From Paraspadella gotoi (lineage: Eukaryota; Chaetognatha): a stretch of 64,000 bases of DNA. Shown in pieces: positions 40,478 to 53,584 of the stretch. The translations under genes and the position numbers were made by a program. Where the stretch lies: assembly GCA_051294375.1 (NCBI GenBank), contig CM119263.1:9726432-9790431 (forward strand), in the 5' to 3' direction. A model generated the notes under the pieces. The model saw only the letters and a list, made by a program, of their open reading frames with translations. It ran no database searches and was not told where the DNA came from. Each line of letters opens with the position of its first letter. Position 1 is the first letter of the stretch.

Positions 40478-42246
40478 ATTAATAGTCTTGCGCTCATTTT
40501 TCCTTTTTTCCCTGTGTGAAAATAGGACGCTTACCAAAAAGAAAAGCAAGCAAACTAAATGCAAGCAGACGACCACTAGGCTTAACAAGCTAAGAAAATT
40601 GGTGTGGAGCATTCGAAGATTTTGAACGTCTCTTTTCACGGAGAAGGAAAAAGTATCGTGGCGTCGGAATTTTATTTTCTAAGTTCCGCTCGTTCGAGAC
40701 TCATCAGTAAATTCCGTAATCGAATGGGAAGACAACTTGTCAGAATTTCGTTTTCCGGACTGTGAACAATTCGCAGAGTCGTGTTCTACTCGATAGATAT
40801 TATGTATATATTAAGCAATCAATGTGATTAAATTTATTCAATTAATCATATTTTATTAAATATTCATTTGAAGGTCGAAAAAGACAATCAATGAAAAAAT
40901 GACATTTAAAATTGTACTTTTTTTTAATATTTCATTTTTCTAACACCGCTTTTCAATTATCACCTAATGACCCATCGCCTTCTTTTTCCAACCCTGACTC
41001 TCGAGCGTCTCGCCTTTTTTCTCTCGCCACTCGGCGTCTCACTTTCTCTGCTTCTCTCTCATCGTTCTTATTCCGCCGTCTCTCGCTTCTCCATCTATTT
41101 ATTCTCTGCTCATCATCAAACAAAAGAATAAAACAAATAAACAAAAGTCAAACGTTCGTCGGCGTCGATGATTAAAGAGAAGAAGACGATGACGATGATT
41201 ACGACGACGACGACGATGACGATGATTACGACGACGATGACGACGACGATGGTGCTAATGATTACGATGATTCCAACAGGAGCGCACGACCTCAGAGAAG
41301 AAGATATGGTATTGTGGCGACTCTCTCTTTGGGTCGGCGACTTCTTCTGAATCTCACTGACCTCGCGTGACCTCGTCAGACGTCATCTGAAATGTTGATT
41401 ATTGATATCACTTTTTTTCTCTGACTCGCGAAGAAACGTTTGAAAATAAAAACGATTTGGCATAATATTGACTATAGACTATAGTATAGTGATGACAAGG
41501 ATTATGAAGAGAACATGAACATGAACGACAACGTCGGGAATGATTACGTCGACGACGACGACGACGAAAACGACGACGACGAAAACGTCGTCCTCTTTGT
41601 AGTTTCCTCGTCTCTGGCGCGCGGCGTTTCGTCAGCGGCAGCGCCGTTGCAGACGCGGCGTCATTTCCATTACAATCGGGAGGCAGCGCCTCTGACGGCA
41701 GATTTATTCAACCGGCGAGATAAACAGAACAAAAGGGAAGCCAAGTGCCAAAGGCTAAACATTGTAAATTTTCATCGCCACTGGTTTTTACTGCAAAGAG
41801 TTTTTTTCTACGTTTGTTCAAATACTTTCTCTCTAATTTTTTGTTTCCGTTTCTCTTTGCCCTTCACAATGCCTCTCTATGTCTCTGTCCCTCTTTCTTT
41901 CTGTCTCTCTCGACCTCCCTGCACCACGCCATCAATCTCCCGCTTTTGAATTATTCTACGAAACTTGTCTCCCAGGGAAAAAAATTCACCAAAAGAATTT
42001 TACTAAAACGACTTTTTTTCTTTTTAATTTTCGTTTCTGAAGGTCATTTCTTGACTGGAAACTCCTGTCTTCTCTGCTCTCTCTCTCTCCTCTCCTATCG
42101 TCTCTCTCTTCTCTGCTCGTTCTCTCTCTCTCTATTAGCACCCTCCGTAGAATTCTGACTTAAACTCTTCTCTAACAGCCTATCATACCAATATCTAGTG
42201 ATTCACTTATATTCAGTTTTTCCAGCTGTCATTCACTCCCATACTC

Positions 42247-42296
<50 letters not shown>

Positions 42297-43122
42297 CGTC
42301 TCTCTCTCTCCAGGCTGGAATTTCGTTTCTCTTACGCAACCAGATAGAAAAAAAAATAACAGGCTTGACACGACATCCACAACGACGACGAAGACGACGA
42401 CGACGACGGAGAAAAAAATGACCTAAAAATAAAAAATGACTAAAAAGTAATATGACTGAGAAATAAAATCTAGCTCCTCCGAAACTCAATCCATTTTTTT
42501 TTACTTATTGATTGACTGTTGATTTTTATTTATCTTTTTTTTCATGTTTAGTATTGAATTTCCTCGCGATTAATGTTATTACCATGTTACTTTATTGCAA
42601 TGAATGCGCAATGCGGATTGCGGATTATTCTCTCGATGATAATTTATTTCCGCGAATTACTTCTCGTTACGAGAACTTCGATATCTTGGTTGTTCACCCA
42701 AAATAAATCAGGCGCGGTCCTTTTTTAAATTTTTGTAGTCAACGACCAGAAAAGTTACAAATTCTCCTTTTCAAAAATATTTCTTAATCAAAGAAATTCT
42801 TAAACGTCATCTCCTTAAATATTTTTTTCGATAAAAAAATTGTTTTTTAATGAGACTATGTATAGGAAAAATTTATTACATTTTTAAAACCGGAATAAAA
42901 AGTAACCCCAGTAAAACTTTTTTTATTAGTCCTATAAAAAAAAATTTTAATACCATATTTAAAATAGCTATTATACTAAAGAGTTTAAAAAAAAATAAAA
43001 TGCGATAAAGACTGAAAAAAGGATCGCGAGAAAGATTTAAGGAAGGGAACGGCGCCCGACCGCAAGAATGCTGCCCCGACCGAAGGGGAGAGTCGTTCCG
43101 GGAGTCAGATGACCGTTCGACC

Positions 43123-43208
43123 CACGTGACCTCTAAAAACCACGTGACCTTAATCACAATCACGTGATTAGGATCATTTTTTTGTGATCTTCGTTATTCT
43201 GTCACGTG
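43123..43208. promoter_or_regulatory. Cluster of four CACGTG E-boxes
   Basis: CACGTG occurs at 43123, 43141, 43161 and 43203, each followed by A; the last is the perfect palindrome GTCACGTGAC. Such boxes bind bHLH-zip factors (Myc/Max, USF, MITF/TFEB). No gene start is visible nearby, so the target is unknown. Confidence 0.5.
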
Positions 43209-43246
43209 ACCCCGAATCCTTATCGTATGATTTCTTTCGTGTGACA

Positions 43247-43293
<47 letters not shown>

Positions 43294-43681
43294 GCGAGTG
43301 AGAGAGAGAGCTCTTTCTACGTTGTTTTGATTCAAAAAAGGATCGAAAAAGAAAGAGAGAAGAAATAAAACTAAGAAAAAGAAAGAAATAACTTTTTTTC
43401 GGCCTCAAACTCGACGACGCAATTTGACCCAATTTCTTTCTGCGTGTTTACCTTTTTTTTTTCTATTATTTAATTGCCTCTTTCTTAATTTCTACGTTCT
43501 TTTTTCTCCTTTTTACTCTTACAGTTTCATATGTCGTTATTTTTTTTTAAAGTTTTTAATTCAAATGCCTTTAAAATTAAAAGTTAGATTTAATTTTTTC
43601 TGCTCCAAATATTTTTTTAAGGAAACATCGAATTGACATTTAAAGTTTAACTTAATTTGTTAGGTGTATATTATATTCCTC

Positions 43682-43729
<48 letters not shown>

Positions 43730-44405
43730 AAAAGCGCGCACTTTCGATTTTTCCGAGAAATTACGCGGGAAAAAAAATACTTTTTCTTCCTCTCAATTTC
43801 GCCACATGATTTGTTCTGTATAACTTTGTATAAAGGTCGAGCTAATATGAAGGAAGTATTTCGAACTTTTTACGACGACGGCGACGGCGACTCAGATATC
43901 GCGACCATAAAGTTTAAAATGTTTCAAATCGACATATATAATATACATAGGTGCCGATACCAAAACAAAAAAAACATTTAAAATAAGCAAAAACTTTCAT
44001 CAGCGTTTTTTTATACCTGTTTATAACTGCAAATTCGAAATTCGAAATTTAAATATTTTCTAAAAATTTCTTTCGACGGAGAAAGTTACATTTTAACTCT
44101 AGGTAAGTAAAGAGATCTGGATCAGCAATAGTTTTGTTGGTGCTTTGATAATTATGGTTTATAGTGTAATGACATATGACATACGTAATATGTATGAATA
44201 TATATGTTGCGAAACCCGCGAACGACTCTAGGACAAATCCTTCACATCTAACAGAATTAAGCGCGAATTTTTTACTTGACAATGGAGACGTCACCGACGC
44301 CTTCGTGGAATCGAGAGTCACGCCCGTCGCGTCAAACAATTTTAAATCAGCAGCGAGGCAAAAAAACACGGAAAAACATTTTCTCTCTCTCTCTCTTCTC
44401 TCTCT

Positions 44406-44469
<64 letters not shown>

Positions 44470-44600
44470 TTCCTTTTTTGTCTGGTCATCCCTTCTCTCC
44501 TTTCTTCCGGCCAATGTAGAAATCTTACTCAGCTTTTTTTTTTTTAAATCTATTCTCCATCTCAAGAGTTTTTTTCCCTGCTGATGAAAGAGGATAGAGA

Positions 44601-44671
<71 letters not shown>

Positions 44672-45748
44672 AAGAGAAAAATCTGTCACGCGGCCTTCTC
44701 ACCGAAAATTCCGTGACTCATGAGTGAAAACCGAGAAAACTTTGCCGATCCCAGATTCGAGAACGAAAGGATCCGCTTCTCCTCTCAGTTGTCCCACTCA
44801 AACAATCACTTCAACAATCGACTATCAACATCAACCGTCATTTCTAACTCACCTTCTTCGTCCCCTAGACTTCTGTACATATTTTTCTCCGTTCCCTACT
44901 CCACTCTTTTCCACTCCTTCCTTTTCCTTTTCTTTTCTTTCCTTCAACTCTTTCATTCCACCCATCTTCAACTCCATCTAAACCCCCTCGACCCCCCTTC
45001 CCCTCCGGCCAAACTCGCGGTCACGAAAAAAAAAGGGAACTAAAAAAAAATAATTGAACCAAAAAGAAAAAAACCTAAAATCCGTTAGAAAACCGCAAAC
45101 ATCCTCTTTTTCTTTCCCTTTACTTTTTCTTTTGTCTTCGATTTTTTTATTTTTTTTATCTTTTGTTCCGGATTTCTTCCCGAGTGGAAACCACGAGGCC
45201 AGAGACGAGCCACGTCGCGCCACGTTGCGCCACGGTGCGTTACGCCGCGCCACGTTACGCAACGTTGAGAAACTTTGAATGATGTTGCGAAATACCGAGC
45301 CTCGTGGAGTCGTTTGCAAAGTAATTCCGCTCACATCACGTCACATAGCCGAGTGATGTAACCACAACAAGATACGGGGCGCGGCGTAGTGGCGTAGTCA
45401 CTAGTCAGTAGTCACGAGTCGCCACGACTATTATCGTAACGCCCGAAAACTTTAATTCAATCAAGCTCTTCGAGATTTTTGCATTTAACATTAAAGTCAA
45501 AAAATACAGATGCCGTTTTTTTTCCCATTCTAAAATTTATCGAAAACATTATAAAGTCTGAATCATAAATCGTGATATTATTAGATCTTCGCCAATATCA
45601 TCTGCAACGCCATCTACTACGCCATCTGCGATGCACCTGCGACGCCATCTACGACGCCATCTTCGACGCCATCAGCAAAGTTATCCGTGTCAAGCGCGTC
45701 AAGGTTGACGTCTTCAACAAACCCGGATTCTTTCCTTCTACTTCTTCT

Positions 45749-45781
<33 letters not shown>

Positions 45782-46777
45782 GCGAGGGTAAACACGAGGA
45801 ACGGACGAACTGCATTTCTGACATCGATAATCGATTTCCAACGAGGACATTCTTGTTGTCATGGGCGATCGATTCGATCTTTTCGTTGTCATGGAAACGT
45901 GGAAGAGTTTTTCGCTGTTGAGTTTCGTCATCGACGTTTCTCTCTTTGTCGCGGGAGTTTTCGCGATGTCGAATTCTATCGCTGATTTCCTTCCTTGTCG
46001 TTCTTGTCAGCTTCTTTGTTGTCTGGGCCGTCGTCGTCGTCGTCGTCTCCTCGATCTTTCTCTTCATTTTCGATTTTTCGCGCCAAAGGTGGAGGCCCCC
46101 TCGAGTCTTGAGAGAATCTTGAGTTTCATCAATCGATCACTATTTTTTTTAAAGGATCTTAATCTCTCGCGTTTGTTAGATACTAATGGGAAATTAGTTT
46201 TAAGTCTTAACCTTTTTTAACGGGTTGTCACCTTTTTTCTAAAGATCAGGTCACGATAAGATTCAATTTCCATTGCATTATAATAAAATAAATTCAAATT
46301 TGACTGATTTTCACTTTTTCAGTAAAACACTTTGAATCTTCTTTACATCGTTTGATGTCATTTACTTCATTTACGTCATTGCTGATTGTCATCTTGTTCT
46401 TTGATTATCACTTCTACTACGACTTCATCTTTCTCTTCTTACGTTTTCTCTTTTCCTTTTCTTCGCTTTTATTTCTTCATCCTGTTGTCCTCTCGCGAGA
46501 TCTCCTCACGGACTCTCCTCTCTTTTCTTCTTATTCTCATCCACTTTTCTTTTATCTCATCCTTATTTTTCCTCTCGCTCCCCAACTTCCCCCCTCTTTT
46601 AATGTTATGATTTTTCTTCCTCTTCTTTCTCTTCCTCCTCTTCCTCCTCGCCCCTTACCTTCCCCACTTTTCGCTCGACTTACTTCGTCCCGCTGCCTCG
46701 ATCGCGAAAGTCCTCCTTTCCCTCACTTCATGTTGGCGTCTTCGATGGCGTCGATGCTGTCGTTGTCGTTGTCGTTG

Positions 46778-46809
<32 letters not shown>

Positions 46810-47195
46810 GTTGTTGTCGTTGTCGTCCTCGTTGTCAACCATGTCCTTTCCATTTCTTTTCTCTTCCATCTTCTCGTTGTTGCAGACTTTTTTGCTCTCG
46901 GTCGCTATTTTTCTTGGCGAAATTTGTTGTCGCATTTTCTTTTCTATCCATTACTTATTCATTACCTTCAGACTTGTCATCACTTATTCTCTGTCAGAAT
47001 TATTGCTACGTATTATACTACTCGTCCCGAAAAGCCCTTATTTTTCGACGTGGAGATGAACGTAAGCTATGTACGTTAGAGTGGTTTGAAAATAATAAAA
47101 TTTTAGAAACTTAAAATTTAGCATATAAAATATGAAAATAAAAACCAATAAAAATACTTTGGTAATTTTATTTTTTAATGTTATACTTTAATGGG
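43209..47195. other. Intergenic; microsatellites and short tandems
   Basis: (GA)n at 43253-43314, (CT)n at 43685-43727 and 44383-44470, (GA)n at 44606-44672, a ~10 bp GCGCCACGTT-like tandem at 45210-45270, a 12 bp CGACGCCATCTA tandem at 45600-45680 and (GTC)n at 45747-45783 and 46750-46830. The frame from 44720 (MSENRENFADPRFENERI) looks protein-like but has no splice or homology support. Confidence 0.45.
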
Positions 47196-47197
47196 TA

Positions 47198-47540
47198 CCA
47201 GTGAGCTATATTTATATATAGTAATAAGTATATATAATATATATAATATAATATATAATATAATATATATAATAGTAAGCTAAAATTTCTAAATTTTTAA
47301 ATTTTAAGATTTGATTTGGATTCCTTGCAAAAAGTTGATAAAATGTAAAAAAATATATTTAAGACGCCAATTTTTAATTTCCAGCTTAAAAATATAGTTT
47401 TTTGTAATTTTAACCTTAATGACATAATTTTTGGTTTATATTTCTATTATCAACTTTTTACGAGAAATCTGAATCTGTTTTCAGAATTAAAAAAAGTATT
47501 TTGAAATTTTGATATTATATACAAAATAAGCTGACTGGGC
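47198..47540. mobile_element. Possible TA-flanked miniature inverted-repeat element
   Basis: The left end reads TA|CCAGTGAGCTATATTT; the right end is the complement of TA|GCCCAGTCAGCTTATTTT. This gives imperfect ~16 bp terminal inverted repeats around 343 bp of AT-rich DNA without an open frame. TA duplication would suit Tc1/mariner-type mobilisation. AT-rich context makes this tentative. Confidence 0.35.
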
Positions 47541-47992
47541 TACTATATTTATAAAAAAAAAGAAAAATAATTACAGATTAGTATTCACTAATATGAAAGT
47601 TTTCAAGATATAACTGCTAAATTTTGATTCTAAACTTTTGTCATTCTTCTATTTGCGTCATTTCTATTGTCGTCGCTGTCGTTTTCTTTATGTTTGCTTC
47701 TTCATCATCATCGTTGTCGTCTTCATCATCATCGCCGTCGTCTTCATCATTGTCGTCGTCGTCGTCGTCTTCATTATCTTCGTCGTCGTCTTTGTCATCT
47801 TAATCATCATCATTGTCGTCTTCATGGTTATCATCGACGTCATCGTCGTCGTCTTTTTCGTCATCATCGAATTCGTCGCCCGCGTCTCGTCACCTGTCGG
47901 ACTCGTCGTCGTTTCCTTCGCGTCAGACGTCATTTTCTTCGAGTTTCAAGCGGAAGGTCGACGTCAACTCAGTCTGATTCGTCGACTCCATC

Positions 47993-49860
<1,868 letters not shown>

Positions 49861-49863
49861 AAT

Positions 49864-50060
49864 AAAATTGAAACATTCTTTGAAATATTATACCACTTCA
49901 TTGATAGGGAAGCCAGGTTCACTGGGAGTGAATAAACAAGACTGTGAGAGAGTCTTGATTGAACGCTTGCAGAAACCTGCTAAGTTATTATCTTGTAAGT
50001 ATGATGGAGGCCTTAAACCACCAAAGCCTGTCCATAGTCAGGGACAAGATAGCTTATTTA
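49864..50060 (+). repeat. Dispersed ~200 bp repeat, copy B
   Basis: Plus-strand copy of the element at 14606-14820. Identity is high outside a few substitutions and a small length change in the AT-rich left part. Confidence 0.85.
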
Positions 50061-53001
50061 TTAAATGAATGGATAATTTTTATATTGATTGTACCAATTT
50101 CATAATAATATAATGACGTAATCATCCGGAAGTATGTCAATACAGAAAAGTCACGCAACACTTCGAATTTGCTCCTTCTTGTTTTTCTTCTCGATAATTT
50201 CCCATTTCTTTTCCTCCTTTAATTGAATTACATTCAATTTTATTCTCATTTCCAACGTTTTACTCGGAAGCTATTAATTTTTTTTATCGAAATACTGTTG
50301 CCCATTAGTAATTAGCCGTTTTAAAGTAGGCTGGTAAGTGCCTAAGCCAATCTCCTTCTGGCGTTAAAGTACAAGGAAGACTTATATAAAGATGTAATTT
50401 TTAACAATTTAATGTCAAAACAAAAATAAAAAATAATATAAAATCGAATTCTTTAATCTTATTGACGTTTCTATTCTTCCTTTTTTTTTCAGACGTTTCC
50501 ATATAGTAAAGTAATAGTAATTCGCTTTTCTTTGCTCTCTGTCCCTCCCTTTATTTTATCGTTGTTCTTTCCTTTCCTTTTTTTTTATTCCCGAATATTC
50601 ATTTCTTTGTTTTCCTTCTTTTGGTTTATCTCCCTTTTTTAGAGTTAATCCTCCACTTCCTTTCACCTTTTTCCGTCTTCACTATTCATCTCCTTTTAAC
50701 CTCACAGTCTAATGATTTCTCTTCCTCACCTCAGCTTCAGCTAAGACCACCACCAAATTTTGTCTCAGCCGATCCGGCGGAACTTTTATTTCCTTTCTTA
50801 CCCGATCGGCCGCCACAACTCTTAATGTCCTTCTTCGGTTGTCTTATCCGAGTTTCTCAGCAATCGATTTCTTTTTACTCCTCTCCTCCTCTTTACCTTC
50901 TTTCCTCTTTTCTTCTTCAACTTTTCTTTTCTTTTTCCTTTCTTACTCTTTTCTATTTTCTCTTAATTTCTCTTTCTCCTCATCCTTTTTCATCCTTTTC
51001 TACTTCACGTTTCCTTTCTTTTTTCTTCCTCCACTTTCTATTCTTTCCTTCTTCCTTTCCTCATTTTCTTTTCCTCCTTCACTTTTTCTTCCTCCACTTT
51101 TTATTCTTTCCTTCTTCCTTTCCTCATTTTCTTTTCCTCCTTCCTTTTTTCTTCCTCAACTTTTTATTCTTTCCTTCTTCTTTTCCTCATTTTCTTTTCC
51201 TCCTTCACTTTTTCTTCCTCAACTTTTTATTCTTTCCTTCTTCCTTTCCTCATTTTCTTTTCCTCCTTCACTTTTTCCTCCTCCACTTTTTATTCTTTCC
51301 ATCTTCCTTTCCTCATTTTCTTTTCCCCCTTCACGTTTCTTTCCTTTTTTCTTCCTCCACTTTTGATTCTTTCCTTCTTTCTTTCCTCATTGTATTTTCT
51401 TCCTCCACTTTTTATTCTTTCCTCATTTTCTTTTCCTCCTTCACTTTTTCTTACTTTCTCTTTCCACCACAAGAGCGAAAATTGAAACTACCATCAGTCG
51501 GCGACACAATTTAGGAAAAACTTTTTTTTTTTGTTTCCGAATCCATAATTGAACAATTTCTTTTCTGTTCCGTATTAAGTTCGTTGGTTCGATGTTTCGG
51601 ACAACAGATGAACTGACTAGAGTTTCTTTGTTCACAAGATGATTTTTTTTTTCATAATTGACGCTTTATTAAATTCCTTGTATGATGTGATTGTTTTATA
51701 ACAATTGCGTTGTAATACATACTTACGGAAGCGAAGGTAAAGAGTATCTGACAAAAGATACGCGTAAAGTAAATGTGGCGATTAATGATGGTATTCAAAA
51801 AAGGTGGGAGAGTGTACGCTCGTTAAGGTCATTGGACACAATGACAACTACAAAATATTTGTCAGCACATCTCGGAATTTTAATCATTTTCCTTTCTTCA
51901 TCTAGAAACGATATTCAAAAAATGTAATTAATTTTTTTTTCTTTTCCTCCTCTGTTCCGTTTTAAAATCCATTATTTTGAATTGTAAAACATTCAATTTA
52001 TGCTCGTTTTTTAATGGGTGTATGGCATATTGAACGTACTGTTTCAACAATTTGGTGTTAAAGAATTAAATTCCGATACGTACCATTCGGCGTATCATGC
52101 TCCGCGAAAGCCGACATTCATTGATAAGATATTCGTTCAGTGCTCTCTGTATCACCAACTCCAAATTACACAATGCGGATGTCAAGTTAATTGATGTTCC
52201 ATTTTAACTCAAATTTTTCAATCACTGAGAAATCACAATAAATATCAAATTGTTTGACCCTATATTTTGTTTTCCTTTCGCTGTTGTTTTGTTTTCTTGG
52301 CATAATGTTTTTATCTTTCTCTGTTTTTCCTTCTCGTGACTCAAAAACTGTTTCCAATCTATTTTTCAAGTTTTTATTAATCCGTTCACGTTTTCCTCTT
52401 TGCCCTGTTTTTTTTTTCTTTTTTTTATGTTTTTTATTCCTTCGTATCTTTTGTTATTTGTTATTTTTAAATTTTCTTTTTCCTTTCTTTAAATTATTTC
52501 TTTTTACCTCTTTTTTTCTTAGCGGTTCGCACGATAAACTTCAAGTGAAAAATCAACGATGACAAAAATCTGACTTTATTCTTCTTTTTTCCCTTCTTTT
52601 TCCTATTATCCTTTTCGTAATTTTTATTATACTATACTTTTCCTTTATTATTATTATTTCTATTATCATTTTTATCATTATTATCATATTATTATTACAG
52701 TTACGTCTTTAACCCGAAATCTGCTTAAAACCAACTGTGACAGTTGAGATAACTGATTTTCTTTATTTTAAATCTCACTGATCTTCCTTTTCATTCCCGC
52801 CATTTTGAATCCTTCTTCTGCCTCCAAATCTTCGCCGGATCCTTTTTTAAAAAAATAAAATGAAAAAGTCAAATGAAAGAGAATTAAAGCAAAGAAAAAA
52901 TACAAAAAAGAAAACTAGGAAAGAGAAAATATAATAAATAGAAAAAAAAAGAAAAAAGAAAGAAATGAAAAAAGTGGATCTTTGTCAAACTTCCTTCTTA
53001 C

Positions 53002-53002
<1 letters not shown>
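50061..53002. other. Intergenic with a ~62 bp pyrimidine minisatellite
   Basis: No gene supported. A pyrimidine-strand minisatellite is listed separately; the rest is AT-rich, ending in T-rich and A-rich patches. Confidence 0.5.
51027..51450 (+). repeat. ~62 bp pyrimidine minisatellite, six or more copies
   Basis: Units contain CTTTTTATTCTTTCCTTCTT, then CCTCATTTTCTTTTCCTCC. Copies from about 51027 to 51330 are regular and later ones are shortened. Confidence 0.85.

Positions 53003-53040
<38 letters not shown>
53003..53040. repeat. (TA)n microsatellite at transposon insertion site
   Basis: About 18 TA units directly left of the DNA transposon. Confidence 0.95.
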
Positions 53041-53042
<2 letters not shown>

Positions 53043-53049
53043 TAATTTT

Positions 53050-53200
53050 AGGGCGTTGAAAAATTAACAAAATAAAACAAATTGAATTAGGTACATAGCG
53101 TTTTTTGGTGTAATAGAGTCTGAAGAATTTAATGGTGATAATGAAAAATATTCTATCAATACATCTTGTTTGTCGAATTTTACGATTTATTATAAAAGGA
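53050..53200 (+). repeat. Left terminal inverted repeat
   Basis: Starts AGGGCGTTGAAAAATTAACA; matches the complement of 56665-56817 in ordered blocks. Confidence 0.85.
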
Positions 53201-53584
53201 CTGATGCTAAAAAATTAATAAAAAATTAGTTGATGAAAAGTGTGTTGAGTTTCGATTTTTTTTAGTTTTAAGTCGATTAAACCTTATATTAGATATCAAA
53301 ATATGCACAGAAATAAGATAAAATGTGAAAATGATCATTTAAATGCTTTTCGTTTCCATTCAAACCATATTAATTTTTTTATCATTTCTCGAAATTCTGG
53401 AGAATGCGAAATAGAGCAAGAACGAGATAGAGATGGAGAAATAAAGAGAATAGAGAGTAGAGAGAGAGATAGTATGAGACAGATAATTGAAAGAATGAGA
53501 AAGAGAGAGAGATAACCTGGTCAAGCCAGCGAGCGGTGGGGAAGGAAGCTGTGGTTGAAAGGCTTGGGCGAAAGTTGAAGCAAG

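Larger units (their letters stand above)
36413..43100. other. Intergenic, microsatellite-rich; no firm gene
   Basis: Holds (GA)n at 39717-39772 and 40423-40474, (GAC/GAT)n at 41185-41260 and 41548-41590, interrupted (CT)n at 42247-42312 and T-rich tracts at 38728-39170. Apart from the weak candidate at 39532-39687, no exon could be supported. Confidence 0.5.

Noticed and set aside
44720-44870. Protein-like start MSENRENFADPRFENERI
   Set aside because: Hydrophilic and plausible, but no upstream stop context, splice donor consensus or recognised family; it runs into pyrimidine-rich sequence.
45572-45985. Frame with CDAIYDAIFDAI repeats
   Set aside because: Caused by the 12 bp CGACGCCATCTA tandem followed by (GTC)n; no homology.
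50621-51514. 297-residue plus-strand frame
   Set aside because: Translation of the ~62 bp pyrimidine minisatellite and flanking pyrimidine tract.
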